From assembly GCA_025330725.1 (NCBI GenBank), contig JAIWND010000019.1:372001-436000 (forward strand): DNA of 64,000 nucleotides. Reading direction: 5' to 3'. Numbering within the stretch: the stretch's first letter is position 1; every line of letters starts with the position of its first letter. This stretch comes from Chlamydoabsidia padenii. Its lineage: Eukaryota; Mucoromycota; Mucoromycetes; Mucorales; Cunninghamellaceae. The notes under the pieces were generated by a model. That model saw only the letters and a program-made list of their open reading frames with translations. It did not search any database and was not told the DNA's origin. This document shows, piece after piece, positions 35,799 to 45,472 of the stretch. The translations under genes were made by a program, and so were the position numbers.

Positions 35799-37086
35799 TC
35801 ATCGGGAATCATGTTGTTGTGTTAGACAAATGATACTTGGTTTGATGGTGGCGGATAAATGACACAGATTGTTGTTTGACTGGTATCTTGATAGACGTTT
35901 CTTTTCCTTGTGTTCGTGGTGAAGAATGGTAAGTTGATCCACGCAGCGGACAATCTTTTCCTAATAATATAAAGAATATGATTAAATTAGTTATGTCGTG
36001 GTCAAGGTCCTGAAGTCCTTACCTTTAAATTACCAAAGAAGTTGCACAATGATAAAAGATGATCATCCTTTTCTTCAAATTTTTGATGTAGTTTTGCCTT
36101 GTCTTCTCGGCAAAAGAGATAAGAGCCGTTTGCATTGTACTTTAATGACCAAATATGACAGACATCACCTATAAATATAAAACAAATAAAAGTATGGTTA
36201 ATCTATTAACATCATTCATATTGAGAGCCAATATACTTACCACTAACATGGACAAAGTAAATCTTGAGTTGCTCGAATGATTCAATGGACGCATATTCAA
36301 ACTGATCGGCAATTGTCTTCAACATGGCCAATAAACCAAACATTGCCTTGTGTAGATCAAATGAGTGTTTTGTACGGTCACGATTGCCAAATCTACTTGA
36401 TGTTTCAAGTACCATGATTTCAAGATCAAACAAGGTATTCACCTTGATTATACCATCAGCTTTGTATCGATCGTCGTGCCTTGATCCAATTCGTTCCAGT
36501 TGTTTAGTCATAGCATGCAAGTGTTCTTCCCCAGGTATGAAGCAAATGTTGATATTGCTGTTGTTGTAATGATCCATGACAAGTTTCACGCATGCTTTCA
36601 AACAAGGCCAGATCAAATTCGCATTCAATACTGCTTCAGAGTGAGATAATGGTGGAGAGATTTGGTAAATATCCAACCTAAAAAATAAAATCAAGAGCAT
36701 AATTAGTCTTATGTTTCTACATTTTCTTCCTTCATCAAATAACTTACATGATATAAAACAAAGATCGCATAAAGCGGAACAAAGGTTCAAAGCCTTTAAC
36801 AACAAGAGCAGAATCCAGTTCGTGTTCCATCGCTTCAAGAGAGTCCTACAAGAAAAAGTTAAATTACAATTAGAGTAAGTTTAGAGTTTAATAAATCATC
36901 AATTAATTAGGAAACTTACCGAGTCGACAGTCGAGTTCACAAATTCCTTCAAACCATCAATGTTCAAAGTGGTGTTGCCATCATCAAGATTCTCAACAAA
37001 GGAGTAGTAGTGGTCGTGATCCATCCCTGGCTTTGGAGATATACCCTTCCCACAAACAATTACATTATGTCTTGGAGGACTAAGGG

Positions 37087-37124
<38 letters not shown>

Positions 37125-37853
37125 GGTATTCACAATACAGTATCATACTACCATTAATGGAATCGACTATGTTACCTGTATCGGTGGATAGTTTCGTCCC
37201 CTTTCGCTTGACCCAAGAATTCCGCCCAAATGGCCCAAACTTCGTCTTCTGTGTATTGTTCCCCGTCATCATCATCACGATACTCCTACAACAACAACAA
37301 AGATTGTTAACTTTTAGAACAATGCATGTACTTTTGAAACTTACCATAACCTTGTGTTTCTTCACAACCTTGTCGTCGTCTTCTTCTTGTCGTTGGGGTT
37401 GTTGTTGCACCGGTCGAGAATATGAGGTACAATGAGTGCTACCAGTGATATTATTGTTGCTATTGGTCGTGATAGATTTGTTGATTATCGTTGAGCCTTC
37501 CGCTTTGTTTATGTCACGCAACACCTCTTTGGCCTTCGGGCTTGTTAATTTCTAAGAGAAAGTAAGATAAAAGTAAATTAGGGAAGTTGCATAGTGGGTG
37601 TAGTTTCATTCCTTTTTTTCAAGTTGACATACCTTTAATGAGTCCAATGCATTTTTTAATACAAGTAGTTGTTGTTTGCTGACGTCTGCTTCTGCATAGC
37701 CCAGCCCAGATCTTCCTTATACTTTTGTAGGTACGACGCCAAGTTGTCTTCGGTAATAGCGTTCCCTGTTGCCTTGATATGTGTCAAGTACTCTTTCAAC
37801 GAGTAGGAGAAAGAAGAGGGTTTATTTTCAAAGTATGTGGGATAATGAGGCAT
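35799..37853 (-). pseudogene. Unknown multi-exon gene with a 5-base frameshifting duplication
   Basis: Start ATG 37853 (MPHYPTYFENKPSSFSYSLK), stop at 35799. Seven or eight exons join cleanly, with conserved-looking blocks EYRDDDDGEQYTEDEVWAIW, FEPLFRFMRSLFYIM, SPPLSHSEAVLNANLIWP, LFDLEIMVLETSSRFG and KAMFGLLAMLKTIADQF. In the first exon the frame breaks between KYKEDLGW and YAEADVSKQQLLVL: AGCCC is present twice in tandem at 37698-37707, and removing one copy would restore DLGYAEADVSK. I do not recognise the family, though the pattern resembles lineage-specific multigene proteins of early-diverging fungi. It could be a recent pseudogene, a variable allele or an assembly error. Confidence 0.7.
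37082..37121. repeat. Long poly-A run inside an intron of the frameshifted gene
   Basis: About 30 uninterrupted A on the plus strand (poly-T tract just before a CCCTTAG acceptor on the gene strand). It is the longest homopolymer in the window and a likely place for sequencing error. Confidence 0.8.
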
Positions 37854-38018
37854 TTTGTGATAGTAAACAAAAGAAGAGATAGAGAAAGAAGGAGAGGCGT
37901 ATGAAGGGCGTTTTATAGAACAAGGAGAGTGACGATTTCGGGCGGCGGTTAAATATGCATTTTTAATTGATTTTTTTTTTTCACTCAGACGACTTTTTCT
38001 TTCATTCGTTTATCCATG

Positions 38019-38141
38019 GTACAGCAAAGGTGTGAAAAGATGGTCAGAACTAGGTGTAAAGACGACAAATGTCCGCCCTTGCCGTTGGATGATTGCGAAG
38101 GTATGATTCGGACAGTCTGCTCAGTTAACTTGCACTAGGTC
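38019..38141 (+). other. 40-codon cysteine-rich ORF, repeat copy 1 (product unknown)
   Basis: Reads MVQQRCEKMVRTRCKDDK, then CPPLPLDDCEG and MIRTVCSVNLH before TAG. Five cysteines are shared with copy 2. There is no signal peptide and no family recognised. It is kept as an observation, because the same small frame is open in both repeat copies. Confidence 0.3.
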
Positions 38142-38247
38142 ATCTGTCCAGGATGGCGACAAACTCCAGCTCTTGTGTGGTGGTAAAATTTCAACAGTTT
38201 ATCATTGCCCTGTTTCTGGAAGTCAAGTGGCTGATATTGCTTTCCAT

Positions 38248-38370
38248 GTCACAGCAAGGATGTGAAAAGAAAGCCAGAACTAGGTGTAAAAATGACAAAT
38301 GTCCGCCCATGCCGTTGGATGATTGCGAAGGTATGATTCGGACAGTCTGCTCAGTTAGCTTGCACTAGGT
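38248..38370 (+). other. 40-codon cysteine-rich ORF, repeat copy 2 (product unknown)
   Basis: Reads MSQQGCEKKARTRCKNDK, then CPPMPLDDCEG and MIRTVCSVSLH before TAG. The frame is also open upstream to 38153. Differences from copy 1 include several amino-acid changes but leave all five cysteines in place. Confidence 0.3.
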
Positions 38371-38759
38371 CGCTTGTCCAGGGTGACGACAAACTCCAGC
38401 TCTTGTGTGGTGGTAAAATTTCAACAGTTTATCATTGCCCTGTTTCTGGAAGTCAAGTGGCTGATATTACCATCTCCTCTTGTGTGATAAACTGAATGAC
38501 TTTGAAAGGTAAAAAAAAAAAAAAAAAAAATATCAAGTCGACTTGTACTAACCACTCTTCTTCTTCTTTTAACGGTATACACCTACCCATTCCGATGAAA
38601 CTCTGGCGAGCTTTTGTGTCTTTGATGTCCATATGATGCTGCTTGACTTGATCCCACAACTGGATCATAGGTAAAAGGTTAAAGAAAAAAAATATGTCGC
38701 ATGATTGAAGACTTACCAACCACTCTTTTTTTTTTTTTAGAACACGCTCCATGCTACTC

Positions 38760-38980
38760 ACACTAGCCTATCAACTCTCACTTTTGGCTGCATGATCCTT
38801 TGTTTCTTTGCCTACACTCCCTCACTCAATCCAATCGAATATTTTGGATCAAAATGAAAGCTTGGAACTTGGTGACTCACAAGGACTTTCCTGGATATCG
38901 CATCTCCTACTTTGATGATTGTCTCTTTGGAAACCCTATTTTGATGAAGTCTAGTTTAGATGATATGATATGATTTTATA
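38760..38980 (+). pseudogene. Relic of a Tc1/mariner or IS630-type DDE transposase (C-terminal piece)
   Basis: One frame gives FFAYTPSLNPIEYF (38803-38844) and, after a one-base shift, FWIKMKAWNLVTHKDF continues to a stop near 38970. The join resembles the hallmark PPYSPxLNPIExxW of DDE_3 transposases, in which the Glu is the third catalytic residue. The two catalytic Asp regions were not found upstream, and the frame is broken, so this is a dead fragment. Confidence 0.6.
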
Positions 38981-40366
38981 TGTATACCTAATAAACTTAT
39001 TACACTTATTAAACACTTTGATCGACCTGGGCAGGTGTCGGGTTTTGAAAATATAGTCAATAAAGTGGGATTTCTGTTTGAAAACTTTCCCCTTTTTCTT
39101 CCTCTTTCTTTTTTTCAACCCCCCCCCACGATCCACTCACCTTCAACGTAGGCACTCTACTGGATTGTCTTACTTTGTTGACTGACACACCTCTTCTTTA
39201 ATTAGGTATAGCACACTCATACTGACGCTTGCTAATCCTTGCCGAATCATGGACTACTTTTCTACCAAAAGTAAGAGCGATAAGTACTTCTTTGTTGAAT
39301 GGCTAACCACTTCTTTTATTATATATATATACTACTCAAGACACCTGCTAAGATGACCATACTCTAGTAATGCTACGATAAGATCAACAAAAAATCCCCT
39401 CTTTGTATCTTCGACTCTAGTGTCTCGACATTGGCTTGACTTTTGCCTCATCATCACACCAGAAGAAGTATGCCGAATCAATCTTCTATAAATCTGAATA
39501 AGGTGTGTTAGTCTCTGGTAATTGAAGGTCTACAATGGGTGGAGGGAGGTTTGCAACACATCATCATGGTTATCTCTCTTTGGTGGTAGTGGGGGGGAGC
39601 AAATAAAGAACATGATGTATAGTGCTGTTTAGATGCTTACCACTTTAACGTCTGTTGGTGCTAATATATCTCTCATCAAGATGCCTCTAAAGTCAATATC
39701 TTTTGGTGCCATTGAAAAATCTTGTGATGCCATGAATTGTCATGCCCAATCCACTGCTCAGCAAAAGCAACCATCTGGTCTTACCTGGTCTTAAATAGTC
39801 TTTAGAATAGACCCCTTTTTATACTAGTTATAATTTATAGTATGTAAATTTGTATTTTACTTTCCTTGTAATAAAAACAAACTTGATTAAAATCTGTCTT
39901 CAATGTGATTCATGCATCAGTATGATAATTGGAATCCCGACTATATCCTTTTTTGGGGGGTTATTGATATTCTACCCTGCCAAGTTTACATCACTTTTTT
40001 AAAATATATGTATATATATTGCCTTCAAGTTATTTAACAACCAGAGCCCAATAAAACTGTAGTGAATAATAATGACAAGATGTGTATTTGATAAGTAGTT
40101 GGTGGACCCTGACACTTATTTACTTATATAAGTTCAAACCCAGACGTCTGTCGATCATTTATGGTGGGCAATAGTGATCAAGGCATAAAAAAGTCAAGAC
40201 AGTTGATAATATAAGGCGAAAGTAATATTTTTATTAAAGTAAATAAGATCTATGTATTGTAAAGTGAGAGGGATAGAGTATAAATGACCAAGATAAAAAC
40301 ACAATGCAAGAAGGGATGAATGTAGTGAGAGGTTGATGCTAATTAGATATGTATGATAAATATAAA
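38969..40366. other. Intergenic region with relics
   Basis: Contains copy 2 of the dispersed repeat (39335-39427), an (AT)n run at 39319-39331, a 53-codon ORF at 39633-39794 (MLTTLTSVGANISLIK...) followed by AATAAA near 39870, and the 3' flank of the transporter gene. No gene can be defended. Confidence 0.4.
39335..39427. repeat. Dispersed direct repeat, copy 2
   Basis: Matches 34859-34956 in the same orientation, from CTACTCAAGACACCTGCTAA to GACTCTAGTGTCTCG. On the minus strand this copy has a 27-residue open stretch (VEDTKRGFFVDLIVALLEYG...), broken in copy 1 by a one-base indel and stops. Confidence 0.8.
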
Positions 40367-42044
40367 CTATACTTTTTTCATAAGTTTCCATCCACCACGT
40401 TGTACCCGCAACCAAAAAGCGAAGAAACTGCCGAGTACGATGACGGTGCCAGACCATGCAGCAGCGTATTGATAGTTGGGAGGATTTGATTTGTTGCTTA
40501 AAGCTGTTGCAATAGGGACGCCAAATAGATAACCAAAGGAATTTGTTAAATAAAGTAAACCAACAGCGGGACTGATGTTTTCCAAGCCTACCACCTGCGG
40601 TTGTACTGTGGGGAAGAAAGTGACATAGCCTATCAACAAAATGTTACAAGTAATAATGTTAGTCATGTCATGAATGTATTTCACCCCCCCCCTCCGATTA
40701 TAATACCTCCAGAAAAGATACCATAGAGAACAGCAAAGGCCCATAAAGTCGCTTCGTTATGCACATTGACCCAAACAGTTAAGCAAGATAATCCGGCCAA
40801 GAAGGCACAGATACACAAACTATTGAATCGACCGAGCTTGTCCCCCATATAACCCGTGCCAATACGCGCACAGGCATTGATTGCTGACATGATGGCCGAG
40901 AGATTGGTACCGACCCAAGGGTTCAAGTTCATACTTTTGGCGTGTGCTAATCAAAATATATTCTAGTTAGTTGGTAAAAGACGTTTGGTTTGATTCCATC
41001 CTGATCACTTACAAGGTAATAATGACGAGGGAGCCATGTATCCAAAGGTTGTAATGAGACCAACCATAAACAAGACACAGAATTGAGGGTTTTTAAACAA
41101 ATACCAGTTAATGATAGCACGTCGTCCTTGATCATCACGTTGTTTTCCTCCTGTTTGTGAAGCTGTACCCAAAGGTCGGACCATCAAGGTGGCCAGACTA
41201 AGCAAGACAAAGCAAATGATCCCATCCACACGTAAAGCCCACCGATACCCCATTGAAGGAGTGTCGATAATAGCTTGACAGATATTGGCAATCACAAGAC
41301 CACCTACCCCAGATCCAGCCATACTGATACCAACCGCCAATCCTCGACGTTCAGAAAACCATTGTTGAGGTCCACCGATGCATGGGAACCAGATAAAGGA
41401 CGATCCAAACCCTAATAGTACACCTTGAGTCAGAAAGACATGCCATACCTAGAAAAATAAGAGGAAGAAGAAGAAAAAGGTGAGTCCATGCTTGTCATAT
41501 GACTCCTGTCAATTTTTTTTTTTTTTTTTTTTTTACCTGTGTTGCAAAACTGGCCAGTATGAGTGCAGCGGTACACAAAATGGTGCCTGTTGCTAACATA
41601 TATTTGTATCCCATTTTCTGGATGATAATTTGATTGATCGGACCAATGATAAAGAAGAGAGCCACACAGATAGATCCAATCCATGATAACACATTCATGT
41701 TGCCTGGGTATACTGTGCTGTTATAGTAGTTGAGAAACAGTCCAAAGGAGTAAGTGTTACCAAAACTAAAAATAGAGGCAAGGGCAAGTGAGTGAGTCAA
41801 GTCAGGCTTCTGTCAGGATTCGAGCCAAATCAACTTACATGGCAAAGAGACCCTATAAAGTAGTGTAGAAGAGTAGGTGAGCATGTGTCCTGACTAGAAG
41901 AGAGAGTCGCTTTGCACTTACAAAGAAGGATCCAACTACAATTAACCAGCCTCGTCCACCGTCTGGAGGTTTGAGTTCTTCGTCTTCTGGTAGTGATACA
42001 GCATCAATGGGGTTTGGCGATTCTTTTTCAGTCGCCGTATACAT
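40367..42044 (-). CDS. MFS transporter of the monocarboxylate (MCT) type
   Basis: The start is ATG 42044; the first exon ends PPDGGRGWLIVVGSFF, carrying the DGGxGW motif that opens TM1 in MCT-family carriers. A 14-base microexon (41839-41852, GLFA) follows, then exons with FGNTYSFGLFLNYY, GLAVGISMAGSGVGG, YMAPSSLLP, ARIGTGYMGDKLGRFN (the cytosolic loop motif between halves) and NSFGYLFGVPIATAL. About twelve membrane helices and about 440 residues. Fungal members move small organic acids, riboflavin or other solutes; the substrate is not deducible. About eight exons. Confidence 0.92.
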
Positions 42045-42297
42045 AGTTGAAGAAGACAATGGTTGAATCAAGTAAATGAAAAGGAGAGACAAAAAAGAAA
42101 AAAAAAAGATTTTATACATATCGTGATCAAAGGATGTTTTGAAGCGGCGATTCAAATAAGAAACTTGAGCTCTAAAAAGAGGTTGACCGAGCACACACAT
42201 CTTTTATTGGATTAGGTGGTAAACAGGTAAAAAAAAAAAAAAGGATAGTGTACATAATCTAATTCTATAACTATAAAGTAAAAGCAGCCCAAAGGAT

Positions 42298-43881
42298 CTA
42301 GGCCAATTTTTTGTTTCTGTTTCTAACAGGGACATACTTGGGAGGCAAAAGCTTGTTACCGGCCAGAATCAAAGGAATCAAAAGGTGACCAATAAAGTAG
42401 ACACTCTTGTAAGCAGTCCAGGCCTTAGATACCTTCAATATGTCAAATCCAATGACTGCATAATTGATGGTAATGGAGCAAGCTGACCAAGTGAAAGCCG
42501 TCCAGAGATAAAAATACAAGGGATTCCTTTCAGCAAGAGAACGGATGGAGGGTGACAGACGTCGTCGGAAGACAGCTTCGCATTGGGTATAGAAGAATTC
42601 AAGTGTAAAGGTGATAAAGTAGTTGAGATGGAAACCATGCCAGATCGCCAAAAAGAAGAGAGAGGCAGCTTGAGAGATATGCTTGTTTCCCAAAAACTTG
42701 AGCCGTTTGAATACATAATACTTGACCCACATATTCGTGTTGATGTTGAATGATCCGATAATATCGTCAATTGAGGTTGCTGTTTCGTATTTCAATGGTA
42801 ATGTATTAGCCAATCCACCAAATCTAGCGCGTCCTTCTTTATCTTCACCATCATAAGTAATACCAAACAAAACACAGGCTCCTAAATAAAGAGAAATGAT
42901 GATTAGTATGTGTCACAAAGAGAGAGCGATCTAATGTAATGATCATCAGACCTTTCTTTTTTCTTTTTTTTTGTTACCTTCAGTCAACAGCCAAATACCG
43001 ATATATTTGCCATACACAAATTTGCCAGTGACTAACAAGTGCCAGCACCGTTGTAGGAAGGGCAATTGTTGATAATCATGAGATAATAGAGACGAGGAAG
43101 TAAAAGCGGCACCGACCAATTGTTGAAGACCAAGATAGAGAATCGCCAATAGGATGCATCGGACCATATACCGTTGTTGACCTTTATAAGTTTCGTCCCA
43201 GTCCGTCACTTGTTTACCCAAGAAGAGAGGGTTATCGACCCATCGGCGATAGAGAGAAAAGGAGAATTGGGGACCGACAAGGAAGGCGGCAGGGAAGAAG
43301 CAATAAGCTCCGACTTGAGCAGGAGGAGGTAAATTCGAGAGAGCCGTGTCCGCATCAAAAGACATGGGTTGAGGGTTGTTTGCAATTGTCGTCGTCGTAG
43401 GCACCAACTTGGTCACTCCATCCATATAATCAAACGCAAATCCCATGAGTCGAAGGCAAAGAATGCACTGGGGCATTGTCCAAGAGATATCATAGTCTTC
43501 GCTAGAGGTGTAGTAGTAGCCAGCCAAAAGATACACTGCATTCAATACCCATACCATAGACCCGGCTAGGCGACGTTGTTGCCATTGTTCCCCGACCATA
43601 TAACAGATACCGTAGCTGAGTCCCACCGTCAATAAAGAATGATAGATTTCAAAACCATTGAAGAAGAAGGAGAGGGCCAGACCACTGAGCAATACAAAGG
43701 TGTTTCTGTCCATGGTGGTTGTCGTGGTGTTGGTTGTTTCTTTGGGGTGTCGCATATAGAGACTATTATACTGGACAGCCACCGGGTAAGCCAAGATAAC
43801 AGTAATGAGTAATCTAGCTGTCGATTCAGGAATCCCGGTCAGCCAATAAATTGTATAGCTAATTGGGTTGACGCTGAGCAT
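42298..43881 (-). CDS. MBOAT lysophospholipid acyltransferase (Ale1/LPCAT-like)
   Basis: Two exons (42946-43881, with its donor inside the 3' part, and 42298-42880 or so). Many hydrophobic helices are present. Family marks are LMGFAFDYMDG, PPPAQVGAYCFFPAAFLVGP, FSFSLYRRWVDN, and LFFLAIWHGFHLNYFITF with the catalytic His of MBOATs; TSIDDIIGSFNINTNMWVKY carries the conserved Asn region. This pattern matches Ale1/MBOAT5, ER enzymes that reacylate lysophospholipids. The C-terminus is basic (RNRNKKLA). Divergent from Vma11 across 205 bases. Confidence 0.92.
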
Positions 43882-44086
43882 TGTTACGAAAGAAAAGAGA
43901 GAAGAAGAGTTAAAAAAATAAAATAAAAAAATAAAAAAGTTTATTGTGACGAAAAAGATGGCGGGTATTTTAAATTCCGATAATGTCGGTCGGTCGAATA
44001 TTTGAAAACATTTTGAAACAGAAAGGAGCCCTCTCTTCTTTCTCCTTCTCCGTTACAACTCTTTTTTTTTTTTTTTTCCTCTCATC
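43882..44086. promoter_or_regulatory. Short divergent promoter, MBOAT acyltransferase / Vma11
   Basis: Only 205 bases separate the two start codons. The motif TATTTTAAATTCCGATAAT lies at 43966-43984, about 90 bases from the MBOAT start and about 105 from Vma11. A poly-T run precedes the Vma11 ATG. Confidence 0.5.
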
Positions 44087-45043
44087 ATGGATGCTTCTCT
44101 CTACTGTCCTGCCTACGCGTCATTCTTTGGCTTTGCTGGTGTCTTCTCTGCTGTAAGTCAATAAAGAATACTCGATTCATATATACTAACCAACTGTGTT
44201 TGTTTTTTTATTCTCATCACCTGTGGTTAGATGGCATTCAGCAGTATGTTGTCTTTATGGAAATTAGGCTCTTGTCTATACTTGGACTAACTCTTTTTAC
44301 TTCTTCTTTATATATCTATTTAGCTCTAGGTGCGGCATACGGTACCTTCAAAGCTGGCATTGGTATTGCTGGTATTGGTCCTTTCCGTCCTGAACTCGTC
44401 ATGAAGGTGATTAAAAGAACACGGTGTATAAAACGAGACAAGAAAAAGAACAACTCGTACTCATCTGCTGCTATTATGCGTTTTATTTGATAGTCTCTGA
44501 TTCCTGTTGTTATGAGTGGTATCATTGCTGTGTATGGTTTGGTGGTCGCCGTGTTATTATCTGGGCAATGTAAGTTGAAACGTGTTTGGGGGGGGAGGAC
44601 AAAACATACATACTCACCTTTTTAACTAATGCCAATAGTGTCTCCTACTTCTGGCTACTCTTTATTCTCGTAAATATTTACATGAACAATAACAATTAAG
44701 AACAATGATACTAAACTTGCCTTTTTTTTTCTTTTGCTCACCAATCAATCATCAGTGGCTTCATTGCCCTTGCGGCTGGTCTATCTGTCGGTATGGGTGG
44801 TTTAGCAGCAGGATACGCTATTGGTATTGTCGGTGATTATGTAAGTATCTCCTTGATATGATATCCCTTTACTCACTGTCTTTTATTTTTATTTTTTTAA
44901 AGTGTGTCCGTGGTTATGCAAGAGAAAGTCGATTGTTTGTCACGATGGTACTCATTCTTATCTTTGCTGAAGTGCTTGGGCTTTATGGATTGATTGTGGC
45001 CTTGATTCTCAACGCCAAGGCGGACAACGGCATTTGTGGATAG
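44087..45043 (+). CDS. VMA11: V-type ATPase proteolipid subunit c' (Vma11-like)
   Basis: Six exons: 44087-44152, a 13-base microexon 44231-44243, then 44324-44406, 44493-44570, 44639-44671 and the rest to 45043 with one more intron near 44840-44902. About 165 residues, four membrane helices. [20 protein letters not shown] and [18 protein letters not shown] match the c' type (Vma11) better than c (Vma3). The proton-carrying Glu is in [11 protein letters not shown]. c' is a fungal-specific part of the rotor ring that acidifies vacuoles. The opening [16 protein letters not shown] is normal for the family. Confidence 0.9.
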
Positions 45044-45472
45044 AATAGCATCTTCCCTCTTTATATTTGTTACTGTCACTTTAAACCCTCTAGTATTATT
45101 ACCCTTCCCCCTTTTATCAAACACTCCCACATACACATTTCTATACTTCCACAATACGAATACACATTATTATATAAAGACATGTATCAGGGGATGACAT
45201 ACAATAAAGATTATACATATAGTTTTTGAAAGATACCAAAATCAAAATAGGATGATGTTAATGATAGTGTTTTTTATTTATTATTTGGAAGAAACAATGA
45301 CAACTGCGTGTAAAAGTTTTTTTTTAAAAAAAAAAAAAAAAGACAGATGAGGACATACTATTACTACGGGGACAAGGGGTAAATTTAAATAGATATACTG
45401 TTATGACCATTGATATATGATGATTACCAGATAGAGGACGGGGCACCAATTTGATTTGTAGGCAAAAGATCC
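45044..45472. other. Convergent 3' region between Vma11 and ARMC8/Gid5
   Basis: Contains AATAAA near 45203 for the plus-strand gene, a TTTTTTTTTAAAAAAAAA palindrome-like stretch near 45318-45341 and T-rich sequence for the minus-strand gene. No further gene. Confidence 0.45.

Larger units (their letters stand above)
38013..38468. repeat. Two tandem copies of a 230-base unit
   Basis: Copy 1 (about 38013-38242) and copy 2 (about 38243-38468) have period 230, judged from TGTGAAAAG at 38031 and 38261. They differ at about 15 positions. Each copy contains the same 40-codon ORF (38019-38141 and 38248-38370) with aligned cysteines. The copies match across their whole length, noncoding part included. 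Confidence 0.85.

Noticed and set aside
37060..37524. Single 154-codon ORF containing a poly-Phe run
   Set aside because: It reads across an intron with a long poly-T tract; the real exons in that stretch splice out the run.
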